Positions 5,068 through 11,988 of a DNA stretch of 15,212 nucleotides are shown piece by piece (the first letter of the stretch is position 1; every line of letters starts with the position of its first letter). Under the pieces are notes generated by a model. That model did no database searches. It had not been told where the DNA came from and was given only the letters and a program-made list of their open reading frames with translations. Source of the stretch: JBBRSL01 sp038245435 (GTDB lineage: Bacteria > Patescibacteriota > Saccharimonadia > Saccharimonadales > CAIOMD01). The position numbers were made by a program, and so were the translations under genes. The DNA is taken from NCBI GenBank assembly GCA_038245435.1, contig JBBRSL010000026.1:1-15212 (forward strand), read 5' to 3'.

Positions 5068-6498
5068 ATGAAATCGACTACTGCTAAAAAAACTAAAAAA
5101 GGTCAATCAAGTGCAAAAACTATACAGAATGTCCTAACGAAATTAATGATTCAGGATGTCCCAAAGTTTGGAAACAAGTTTTTCTACTCTTTGGGATTTT
5201 TATCAATGATCTCGTTCTTGATGCTACTCGGTACAGGCATTGTTATGGCTATTTTTGGAGCAAATTGGTGGCTAACGAATTCTGTTGGTCAGTTTTTTAG
5301 AAGTGTTCACCTATGGTCTACCCAAGCTTTTGTACTATTTATAATCTTGCATCTATTCGTGGTATTTTCTACCTCAGGTTATAAAAAACCTCGTCAGCTG
5401 ACATGGGTGCTTGGTGTATTAATGTTTATATTTGTACTTCTCGAAACAGAGTTTGGCTACGTTTTAAGAGGCGATTTTTCTTCTCAGTGGCGTAGCTTGC
5501 AGGGTGCTGACTTTTACAATGGCAGTGGACTTGGGTATATTGTCGATACTTTGAACTATAAGCAGATGTACGGCTTCCATATTGCCCTTATACCGTTTGC
5601 CATTATAGGCTTATTGCTTTTTCACTATGTATTAGTGCGAGCCTTGGGGATCGCTAATCCTACAAGAAAAAATGCAAAAAAAGCTACCGTCGAACCAGCA
5701 AACCATAACCTGTTGTTTATTAGAGGTGGCGTATTAATCGTTGCAATCGTAGGTTTGGCGATAGTCTTCCCTTCACCATTTTTGAAACCTACAACAATCA
5801 AAGAAATAGCGCAGGCAGATTCGACGCTTATGGCAAAGACATTAGTAGCAGAATTTGCAGAGAGCTCGGACACCGCAGGCTATATGGACACGATTGACCC
5901 ATATACTTATGATATTAGCGGTGTATATATTGTGGGCCCTTATAATCAATTGCTCGCTCTTCGCCCTGGTATGAAAGATGAGCTAAAAGTATTTACTGCA
6001 CAAACAGATCAAGCAAAAAAAGATCAGCTTAAAGCACTTGAAGATTACTATGCTAGTGATAGCCCAGACCCTGCCAAAGCACCGACCGGATCGGCCGCAT
6101 CGGTTGTGAACTCACTCGTCGAAATGGCTAGCACAGGTCTCTACGAATCTGCACTTTCTGGCTCTAATGACTCTGTGCCTGCCGGCAATCAAACGACTTA
6201 TGTAGTGAGGTTCTTGGCAGATACAGGAGTACTTGAAGAACGCGCTACAGCGTTAAATTTAACTACAGAACAATATGGAATGCTTCGAGAGGAAGCTAAG
6301 ACTAACCCTGTGGGTGCTTGGTGGCTCGCACCAATTGGTGTCCTGAATCACACGGTACTATCAGGCGATGAAAACGGTGATCGTGATGCAGCCGTCATAT
6401 TCGGACTATTCCTTTTTCTCATGATCGCGTTTCCGTTTATCCCCTGGGTAAATGAAATACCCGAAAAACTGCGCATGTACAAACTTTTCCAACGATAG
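5068..6498 (+). CDS. Cytochrome b/b6-type membrane protein with large extracytoplasmic insertion
   Basis: The first 200 residues match the b6-like four-helix core. Haem ligands H81 and H95 lie 14 apart on one helix, H171 and H186 lie 15 apart on another; the 15 spacing is that of b6-type proteins. A fifth helix (about 218-236) ends in PSPF. Then comes a hydrophilic region of about 200 residues, and one last helix (about 441-460) leading into PFIPWVNEIPEKLRMYKLF, which resembles the C-terminus of fused bacterial cytochrome b proteins. The quinol-site PEWY motif is not found. The family moves electrons from quinol across the membrane with a Rieske protein, but no Rieske or cytochrome c gene is nearby. 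It follows ubiE and a CRP-type operator. Quinol or quinone chemistry is inferred; the exact reaction is open. Confidence 0.85.
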   Translation: MKSTTAKKTKKGQSSAKTIQNVLTKLMIQDVPKFGNKFFYSLGFLSMISFLMLLGTGIVMAIFGANWWLTNSVGQFFRSVHLWSTQAFVLFIILHLFVVFSTSGYKKPRQLTWVLGVLMFIFVLLETEFGYVLRGDFSSQWRSLQGADFYNGSGLGYIVDTLNYKQMYGFHIALIPFAIIGLLLFHYVLVRALGIANPTRKNAKKATVEPANHNLLFIRGGVLIVAIVGLAIVFPSPFLKPTTIKEIAQADSTLMAKTLVAEFAESSDTAGYMDTIDPYTYDISGVYIVGPYNQLLALRPGMKDELKVFTAQTDQAKKDQLKALEDYYASDSPDPAKAPTGSAASVVNSLVEMASTGLYESALSGSNDSVPAGNQTTYVVRFLADTGVLEERATALNLTTEQYGMLREEAKTNPVGAWWLAPIGVLNHTVLSGDENGDRDAAVIFGLFLFLMIAFPFIPWVNEIPEKLRMYKLFQR

Positions 6499-6515
6499 TT
6501 TATATGGCTTTATCA

Positions 6516-6545
6516 ATATACCTTGGGGTTTACCCCAAGGTATAT
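6516..6545. terminator. Bidirectional terminator between convergent cytochrome b and the redox operon
   Basis: ATATACCTTGGGG (6516-6528) pairs with CCCCAAGGTATAT (6533-6545) around TTTA: a perfect 13-bp stem lying between the stop at 6498 and the stop of the opposing gene at 6546. There is no long T tail, yet position and symmetry fit a shared terminator. Confidence 0.75.
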
Positions 6546-7376
6546 TTAATTGCCAGTTTGGACGCTCTGTTGTAACTGACCGTTAACTACTCTGAGTTGC
6601 AACTGTGTTTCGCTACCACCGCATTTAAAGGTTATCTCTACTTGGGCGCCACTTCTCCCACCTTCGTAGCTGCACCCGGCTCGCGGGTTAACAGCAATAA
6701 CGTAAATTTGTGATGCATTATATTGAACCGATACAGAACCGCCTGAAATAGTGATTGTTTTAGACTGTAGCGTTGGTTGGCTCTGTACTTGTGAGGTACT
6801 TCTGGATGGAGAAGCGGTGTTGTTCGATTGCGTGGTAGCGGCATTTTGTGGAACTACAGGTGCCGGCTTGGGAGCTGGGGCCGGAGGTACAATAACCTCA
6901 AAATCTTGGTATGGTAAGGCATTATACTGCTCTACTATTGCTACGATACGGTATTGACCTGGCTTTAAAAACATCGAAGCCCAATCTTTAAAGCTACCTT
7001 CACGCGTGGAATTTGCCGCAATTGGTTCTTGCCTGTTTTTTTCTGAGCATTCATTAATATTTGTATCAGCATGAATCCGTAACCACACCCCACCCTGTTT
7101 GTAGTAGACGGCCAAAGGTTCCGCAGGGCATTTATTTATTACGTAAATCGGGGCATTTAATTTATTGATTATTTGGAAACTAATAGGTTCGCCCACAATG
7201 TACTGCGAATGAGGAATATTGAGTTCTATCTGGCCAACTGGAAGTGTATGAGTGCGTATTTGGTTTGCTGCTACATATAGACCGGTAATAAACATCATGA
7301 ATACAAGCACGTAAATGGCAATCCAGAGCACGAGACGCCTTGTGCGGTGTTCTTGACTGCGAAGCTCGGTGTTCAT
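6546..7376 (-). CDS. Membrane-anchored extracytoplasmic protein, last gene of the redox operon
   Basis: The 276-residue protein has a basic cytoplasmic N-terminus, one helix (about 14-36), an Ig-like beta domain (about 45-165, with VGEPISFQIINKLNAPIYV and LKPGQYRIVAIVEQ), a Pro/Ser/Thr/Gln-rich linker (about 165-205) and a small C-terminal beta domain. It has just four cysteines, in two domain-local pairs: C83/C110 and C235/C252, which suggests disulfides or ligand sites. The ATG overlaps the stop of the haem protein gene (ATGA at 7373-7376), a sign of translational coupling. I know no named family for it. From its place after a haem membrane protein I infer a role in electron delivery or assembly outside the membrane. 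SGAQ at 242-245 is not a proper ApbE flavinylation motif. Confidence 0.8.
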   Translation of the reverse strand: MNTELRSQEHRTRRLVLWIAIYVLVFMMFITGLYVAANQIRTHTLPVGQIELNIPHSQYIVGEPISFQIINKLNAPIYVINKCPAEPLAVYYKQGGVWLRIHADTNINECSEKNRQEPIAANSTREGSFKDWASMFLKPGQYRIVAIVEQYNALPYQDFEVIVPPAPAPKPAPVVPQNAATTQSNNTASPSRSTSQVQSQPTLQSKTITISGGSVSVQYNASQIYVIAVNPRAGCSYEGGRSGAQVEITFKCGGSETQLQLRVVNGQLQQSVQTGN

Positions 7377-8092
7377 GTTGTACGCGCCCTATAGAGTCTA
7401 TGAACCGTAGCGGCAACCAAAAGATAGCCTGATATGATCCACACCCATCGAAACACACCATGCACAAGATCAGTACCTAAATACAGCGCGTGGATGAATA
7501 CGAAAAGCATGATGATATATGACAATAAGTGCAACAGCTTCCAAAGCTTCGGCTTTTTTTCGAGCCAGATGTATGAACTAATCATCACAATAATTACTCC
7601 ATAGAATGCAAGAACACCGAGTGCCACATAAAGTGTCCCGACATGAATACCGAATACTGTAGCGGGTCTGTAATCGGATAGCCAAGGTATCAAGACCTGC
7701 CAAATGGTAAACGGGGCAAAGTGATCAAATAAAAGTGCAAAAATATGCAAGAACACTGCAATAGCGAAAGTTATGCCGAGTGCGCGGTGTGTCGCCCAAG
7801 CTGTAAGTGGTTCTAAGAAACGAAACGTATAGCCGGTAACTTGGCCAATACCTGATAGTAACAATATAACCAACGAGGCAGCCGCTACAAGGCCTGAGGC
7901 GCGCGTGACATACCATGGCCATGAAGCCTTCGTACGCTCGGCTAATTTTTCACCAACCGTTGGCCCGGGTATTGGTTGAACGATTATATTACTTGAGCCA
8001 TTTGATTCGGCCATAACAGGCTTGAAAGCAAAGGTTGAGCCTAGCGTGCCAAATATTGATATAAGCGCCCAGGCAAAAATAATTTTACGCAT
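7373..8092 (-). CDS. Ferric-reductase-like transmembrane di-haem protein
   Basis: Started at the ATG at 8092 the protein has 239 residues. That start is preferred because AAGGTGG lies a few nt upstream and it overlaps the apbE stop by 8 nt; an earlier start at 8149 lies deep in apbE. Residues 1-28 look like a signal peptide or first helix (ending VMA-ES). Five or six helices follow. H102/H116 (14 apart) and H188/H201 (13 apart) sit on two helices, the bis-haem pattern of the ferric reductase/NOX superfamily; H124, H150 and H211 are extra. These proteins carry electrons from a cytoplasmic flavin across the membrane. It lacks its own FAD/NADPH domain, which is supplied by the first gene of the operon. 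Confidence 0.85.
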   Translation of the reverse strand: MRKIIFAWALISIFGTLGSTFAFKPVMAESNGSSNIIVQPIPGPTVGEKLAERTKASWPWYVTRASGLVAAASLVILLLSGIGQVTGYTFRFLEPLTAWATHRALGITFAIAVFLHIFALLFDHFAPFTIWQVLIPWLSDYRPATVFGIHVGTLYVALGVLAFYGVIIVMISSYIWLEKKPKLWKLLHLLSYIIMLFVFIHALYLGTDLVHGVFRWVWIISGYLLVAATVHRLYRARTT

Positions 8093-9038
8093 ACTGGCCC
8101 ACCTTTTTGTTAAGTGCTTTACCGAACGATTTTTCAATAAATTCACCATCCGGTGAGGCGCCTTTCATAAGCGCTGCTTGAACTTCACATTTCTTAAGTA
8201 GTTTAGTGCCTTCAGCCGTACCAAGAATGATTGCACAAGATGCTAGTACGTCTGCTTCTATGCCAGTAGTACTGTAGACGGTTGCTTGGCTAATATCGCT
8301 TGTTGCAGGTTTTTGTGTACGGGGGTCAATAATATGATGCCAATTATGGCCTTTTCGCTCTGAAGTCCCCGAAGTCGCTACAGCGAATTGCTGACCGGAA
8401 GTATTTATCACCCAGTTACCTACCTGTTCAAGCTCAAATGTATTAAATACCGATATGCGCCACGGACTATTATCAATATCGAATCCTTCACCAACAATAT
8501 CTCCGCCAACCGAAAACCAGTAGCCGACTATCCACGCATGGTGAGCCATTGCTGCCAGTTGATCTGCAAGAAAACCCTTTCCGCAGCCGCCGAGGTCGAT
8601 TGCTGTTCCGTACGGAATCATCGCAAAACTACCTTCTAGCTCAAGTAGCGTATGTTCTACAACTTGGTAGGCAGAATAATTATCATGTTGGTCATTGCTG
8701 TAACCTTCGGCGAATGATTGCGTATAGCCTGCTCGTTGTAGTGCAGGCAGCACGAAAGGATTATAAAGTCCGGCTGTTTTTTTGCTCATTTGTTTCGAGG
8801 CTCGCAAGATTTCGTTGAACTCTGACGATATTGGTATTTTGCACCCAGCTGAACGGTTGAATAACGAAAGCTCACTATTCGGCAAAAAGCGACTAAACCG
8901 CCGCTCGAATTGATAAACAGACAGCCATAGTTTTTCGAGCAACTCATAGGCATGTTTACTATCTGAGTCATCACAAACTATTGTCAGTACTACCTCGCTG
9001 CCAAGCGCTAAATTAGTTTGGGAGTAGTGCTTTAACAT
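8085..9038 (-). CDS. apbE: ApbE family FAD:protein FMN transferase, apparently cytoplasmic
   Basis: The 317 residues hold the ApbE motifs in order: YNPFVLPALQRAGY (92-105), DLGGCGKGF (148-156), SVGGDI (176-181), VATSGTSER (220-228), HHIIDPRT (234-241) and the metal-site region STTGIEADVLAS (256-267, D263). ApbE moves FMN from FAD onto a Thr or Ser of a target protein. Most bacterial forms are exported lipoproteins; this one begins MLKHYSQTN with no signal peptide or lipobox, so it should act in the cytoplasm. The ATG lies 1 nt after the stop of the reductase gene (TAA-T-ATG). I found no clear target motif of the form DGxSGATxT in the proteins of this window, so its substrate is unidentified. 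Confidence 0.92.
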   Translation of the reverse strand: MLKHYSQTNLALGSEVVLTIVCDDSDSKHAYELLEKLWLSVYQFERRFSRFLPNSELSLFNRSAGCKIPISSEFNEILRASKQMSKKTAGLYNPFVLPALQRAGYTQSFAEGYSNDQHDNYSAYQVVEHTLLELEGSFAMIPYGTAIDLGGCGKGFLADQLAAMAHHAWIVGYWFSVGGDIVGEGFDIDNSPWRISVFNTFELEQVGNWVINTSGQQFAVATSGTSERKGHNWHHIIDPRTQKPATSDISQATVYSTTGIEADVLASCAIILGTAEGTKLLKKCEVQAALMKGASPDGEFIEKSFGKALNKKVGQYA

Positions 9039-9039
9039 A

Positions 9040-10203
9040 TTAAATACATGTCTTTACTCCACTTGGGCTTGTGGTACACACAGGAGTACGAACAGGCGTT
9101 GGTGTGGGTGCGGCTGTTACGGTTGTAGTTTTTGGAGTTGAGGCACTACCGGAGCTTGTTGACGAAGTACTTTGTGATTGCGTAGTAGCAGCGACGGTAG
9201 CAATTGGTATCGCAGCTTTTTGCGCGGCAATGACAGCATCTGATGGTGTGCCTGGGCTTTTAGCTGACGCAAGTCCGTTTACGAGTTTGTCTAAGTCTGC
9301 CTGCCGAGCGTTCGCGGGAGATGCAACTTGGATCGGCTGGGTAGCTTCTATTATGGAAGCTGGGGGTATTGTTTTGAGTAGATCAAGTAGCATGACTAAG
9401 AAACTCCCCATCGCCATACCTACTGCACCAAGCATATATATATTGAAAGGCCAGCTTCTAATTTTACCTGTCTGTTTATGAGATCCCTGCCCAAAAGCTT
9501 CGGTTATAATGCGCGATTCAGAAACATTTTTACTTTGTAGATTTTTTAGCATTCCATTCATAAAAGGCGGCGGGCCGCATATGTAAAACGAGGTGTTATC
9601 GTATGCTCTGTTTGTTATAGCATCAATTGCTTCTGGTGTAACGAAACCGGTACTCCCATGCAAGCCAGCAAGCTTATCGGTATTTCCGTTTGCAATTACA
9701 TAGAATATGGTTACATTTGGGTTCGCTCGTTCGATTTGTTTCAGCTCATCAAAAAATGGAATATCATCTTGGCTGCGGCAACTATAAATAAGACTAATTT
9801 TATTGAGCGATTCTACTTTTGTTGCAAAGCGAAGCATGCTCATAAAAGGCGTAATGCCAATGCCTCCTGCTAAGAATACTGCGTTCTTATCGTTCACCCA
9901 GTCAAATACAAAACCACCAAATGGCCCTCGAACATCAATTGTTTGCCCTGGCGCAACTCTACTAATTGCCTTTGTGAATTTACCGCCTGTACGCATGCTG
10001 AATTGGAGTATGCCAGGCTCGGTCGGTGAGCTGACGATGGAAAAACAACGTGCTGCTGTTGGGCGTGAATGGTTGTAGAAGCTAATCGCGGCATATTGGC
10101 CTGGTTCAAAAGAGAATGGCCTATCCATTCGGTCCTTTTGGAGCGTAAGAATGGTTGTTGTGGGGGTGAGGTCTTCATTTGAAACCACCGTATACTTATG
10201 CAT
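9040..10203 (-). CDS. FAD/NAD(P)H oxidoreductase (FNR fold) fused to a membrane anchor and disordered tail
   Basis: The 387 residues split into an FNR-type reductase (1-245) with the FAD motif RCFSIVSS (52-59), the nucleotide-binding GGIGITPF (113-120) and CGPPPF (209-214); one hydrophobic helix (251-276); and a tail of about 110 residues rich in Ala, Thr, Ser and Pro, ending in CTTSPSGVKTCI with a cysteine pair. No 2Fe-2S domain is present. As the first gene of the operon it should pass electrons from NAD(P)H through FAD to the haems of the ferric-reductase-like protein, a NOX/FRE machine split over two genes. The start is set by an extended -10 box (TGG-TAAAAT) 8 nt before the ATG. The C-terminal anchor and exported tail are unusual for this fold. 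Confidence 0.88.
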   Translation of the reverse strand: MHKYTVVSNEDLTPTTTILTLQKDRMDRPFSFEPGQYAAISFYNHSRPTAARCFSIVSSPTEPGILQFSMRTGGKFTKAISRVAPGQTIDVRGPFGGFVFDWVNDKNAVFLAGGIGITPFMSMLRFATKVESLNKISLIYSCRSQDDIPFFDELKQIERANPNVTIFYVIANGNTDKLAGLHGSTGFVTPEAIDAITNRAYDNTSFYICGPPPFMNGMLKNLQSKNVSESRIITEAFGQGSHKQTGKIRSWPFNIYMLGAVGMAMGSFLVMLLDLLKTIPPASIIEATQPIQVASPANARQADLDKLVNGLASAKSPGTPSDAVIAAQKAAIPIATVAATTQSQSTSSTSSGSASTPKTTTVTAAPTPTPVRTPVCTTSPSGVKTCI

Positions 10204-10211
10204 GCCTGTCT

Positions 10212-10220
10212 ATTTTACCA
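10212..10220 (-). promoter_or_regulatory. Extended -10 promoter of the redox operon, leaderless start
   Basis: On the minus strand TG-G-TAAAAT (10220 down to 10212) is followed by 8 nt and then the ATG at 10203. No good -35 box is present, so an activator may be needed. Confidence 0.6.
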
Positions 10221-10238
10221 TTAGCAACATAGGTAATC

Positions 10239-10260
10239 CTACATCGGCAGAAATCTGTAG
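10239..10260. promoter_or_regulatory. Inverted repeat CTACA-N12-TGTAG in the divergent promoter region
   Basis: CTACA (10239-10243) and TGTAG (10256-10260) form a 22-bp element centred about 45 bp upstream of the inferred start of the redox operon, between it and the Crp-like regulator gene. The spacing is wider than a standard CRP or FNR site, so which protein would bind is unclear. Confidence 0.3.
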
Positions 10261-10330
10261 TGTTGGCGGTAACCTGTAACGGCTACTGATTTAAAAGTTA
10301 TTTAAAATGCTATGCGAGCAGTTAAGTTGC

Positions 10331-10339
10331 TGTTACTAT
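10331..10339 (+). promoter_or_regulatory. Extended -10 promoter, leaderless start for the Crp-like regulator
   Basis: TG-T-TACTAT (10331-10339) ends 6 nt before the ATG at 10346. This selects 10346 over the earlier ATG at 10307, which would place the promoter inside the coding sequence. Confidence 0.6.
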
Positions 10340-10345
10340 CAAATT

Positions 10346-10996
10346 ATGGTCAATCGTACTAAAGTTGAGACAGATATGCGAGAATTCTACTTAAAGTACC
10401 CTCTCGTTTCCTTTAAAAAGGATCAAGTGATTACTCGAGCGGGCGATGTTCCCGAAGATATATTCTTTATTGTTCAAGGTAAAGTTAACCAAATTGATAT
10501 AGCTCCAAGTGGTAACGAAGTGGTTGTCAATCAGTTCGCTAAACCCTCATTTCTATCGATATTTTGGTTGTTTAGTGGTAGCCAAAATCGCTTTAGCTAT
10601 AAAGCCGCCAACGCCGTAAAGGTTCATAAAGTACCGCGTCTAGATTTTCAAAAGTTTATGCTAAACAATCCAGAAGTAGCATTTCTTACGCTTCAGCGAG
10701 TAGTTCGTGGCCTTGATGGCTTTATGATGCGCATGGCAATGCAACTATATGGATCTGCGGAAAAAAAGATTGTGATTGAGCTACTGATAGAAGCAAGACG
10801 GTTTCATAAACTTGATGAAACTAACATTGTATTAGATGGTAATTTGAACGAGCTGACTGCACGTACAGGGTTAGCTCGCGAAACAGTGAGCCGGCAAATC
10901 GCAAATTTGATTCGTCGTGGGTTGATTTCGAAAGATGGCAATAAATTAGTAATTTCTAATATCACTGAACTTGAAACATTCATGGGCTCAGAATAA
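10346..10996 (+). CDS. Crp/Fnr-family transcription regulator
   Basis: The 216 residues form a cyclic-nucleotide-binding-like beta barrel (about 20-105), a long dimer helix (about 110-137) and a winged helix-turn-helix (about 165-207). The recognition helix LARETVSRQIANLIRRGLI holds R178-E179-T180-V181-x-R183, the residues by which E. coli CRP reads TGTGA. The cAMP pocket (GE...RS) is not conserved, and with the chosen start there are no cysteines, so neither cAMP nor an Fe-S cluster is the likely signal. It is divergent from the redox operon, and a perfect TGTGA-N6-TCACA site precedes the cytochrome b gene, so I infer control of respiration. The ligand is unknown. Confidence 0.9.
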   Translation: MVNRTKVETDMREFYLKYPLVSFKKDQVITRAGDVPEDIFFIVQGKVNQIDIAPSGNEVVVNQFAKPSFLSIFWLFSGSQNRFSYKAANAVKVHKVPRLDFQKFMLNNPEVAFLTLQRVVRGLDGFMMRMAMQLYGSAEKKIVIELLIEARRFHKLDETNIVLDGNLNELTARTGLARETVSRQIANLIRRGLISKDGNKLVISNITELETFMGSE

Positions 10997-11045
10997 TTGC
11001 GAGCGGTTTTATAGTTCTAATTGTAGCTTCAAGCAGCCGGTATTT

Positions 11046-11054
11046 TGTTATTAT
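11046..11054 (+). promoter_or_regulatory. Extended -10 promoter, leaderless start for the Nudix gene
   Basis: TG-T-TATTAT (11046-11054) ends 6 nt before the ATG at 11061; no Shine-Dalgarno sequence is present. Confidence 0.6.
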
Positions 11055-11060
11055 TAGCAC

Positions 11061-11429
11061 ATGGCCGTTTGTTCGTTCGCTATCGCGCGCAAAGACGATA
11101 AAATTCTGTTGGTTAAACTTGCAGAAGTCTATAGTTATGCGCACCATTGGAGCTTTCCTGGCGGTGTCGTAGAGCTAGATGAATCCTTAGAAATAAGTGC
11201 AATGCGCGAAGTCAAAGAAGAAACGGGCATTACAGTAGCTGTTGGTAAATTATTCGAATCATTCATCTATGGCGAAAACGATATTTCAATATTTGAGGCT
11301 TTATATGAATCTGGTGAAATCGATGTTCAAGAATCAGAGCTGTCTGATGCTCGCTGGTTCACTCTTGCTGAAGCACTGGAATTACCTTTAGCATACGATG
11401 TGAAAGGTACCTTACTCAAACTGGTATGA
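11061..11429 (+). CDS. Nudix hydrolase
   Basis: The 122-residue protein is a single Nudix domain. The box GX5EX7REUXEEXGU is complete: G35, E41, R49-E50, E53-E54 and G56-I57, with SFPGG just before it. These enzymes cleave nucleoside diphosphates linked to another group, needing a divalent metal bound by the box glutamates. Substrate cannot be predicted; small forms like this often clean up oxidised nucleotides or act on sugar nucleotides. The stop overlaps the ATG of the next gene (ATGA at 11426-11429), so the two are translationally coupled. Confidence 0.93.
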   Translation: MAVCSFAIARKDDKILLVKLAEVYSYAHHWSFPGGVVELDESLEISAMREVKEETGITVAVGKLFESFIYGENDISIFEALYESGEIDVQESELSDARWFTLAEALELPLAYDVKGTLLKLV

Positions 11430-11971
11430 TATACGTCGCGCTGTTGAGGGGTATTAATGTTGGTGGTAATAATAAAGTGCCTATGGCGGAGCTCAAGACT
11501 CTGTTCGAGCAACTTGGGTTTACTGGTGTAGTGACGTATATAAATTCTGGCAACGTTATATTTTGGTCTGAGCTAAAAACCGACGTTGAGATTATCGAAA
11601 AAATTGAGAGTGGTATTGAAGAAATCTTTGGCTTTAGTGTGAGTGTTATTGTTCGCAACTTTGATGAAATTCGCGCTACTATAGCTGCAATACCAAGCGG
11701 GTATACGAATAATGCTAAACAAAAGACTGATGTGATGTTTTTGTGGCCAGGTGTTGATTCGCCTAAAGTGCTTGATAGTATTGTCGTAAAATCTGAAATT
11801 GAAATTGTGCGGTATGTACCCGGCGCAATTGTCTGGAATATTATGCGTGAACACGTAACTAAAAGCGCAATGCTCAAAATTATTAGTACCCCGCTTTATA
11901 AACAAATGACGGTGCGGAATATCAATACTGTCCGTAAGCTAGAACTGCTTATGATTGCAGCTACGCAGTAA
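11426..11971 (+). CDS. DUF1697 family protein
   Basis: The 181-residue soluble protein opens with YVALLRGINVGGNNKVPMAELKTLFEQLGF and then TYINSGNVIF, the hallmark N-terminus of the DUF1697 family (pattern split here by the comma only for reading). The family is widespread and of unknown function, and the length is normal. The start overlaps the Nudix stop by 4 nt. The end of this gene contains the promoter-like bases that precede the acyltransferase gene. Family recognition is firm, function unknown. Confidence 0.9.
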   Translation: MIYVALLRGINVGGNNKVPMAELKTLFEQLGFTGVVTYINSGNVIFWSELKTDVEIIEKIESGIEEIFGFSVSVIVRNFDEIRATIAAIPSGYTNNAKQKTDVMFLWPGVDSPKVLDSIVVKSEIEIVRYVPGAIVWNIMREHVTKSAMLKIISTPLYKQMTVRNINTVRKLELLMIAATQ

Positions 11972-11973
11972 TT

Positions 11974-11982
11974 TGCTACAGT
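11974..11982 (+). promoter_or_regulatory. Extended -10 promoter, leaderless start for the acyltransferase gene
   Basis: TG-C-TACAGT (11974-11982) lies just after the DUF1697 stop and ends 6 nt before the ATG at 11989. Confidence 0.5.
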
Positions 11983-11988
11983 ACATCC

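Noticed and set aside
8093..8149. Longer start of the ferric-reductase-like gene
   Set aside because: It would extend far into apbE. The ATG at 8092 has a Shine-Dalgarno sequence and is followed by a signal-peptide-like segment.
9071..9481. 136-residue plus-strand frame opposite the reductase tail
   Set aside because: It is a shadow of the low-complexity Ala/Thr/Ser coding region on the other strand.
10307..10345. Upstream start of the Crp-like gene adding MLCEQLSCCYYQI, whose cysteines suggest an Fnr-type Fe-S cluster
   Set aside because: An extended -10 promoter (10331-10339) lies within this stretch and points to the ATG at 10346; the cysteine spacing also does not match Fnr.
11416..11877. 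153-residue minus-strand frame opposite DUF1697
   Set aside because: The plus strand encodes a clearly recognisable DUF1697 protein over the same bases.
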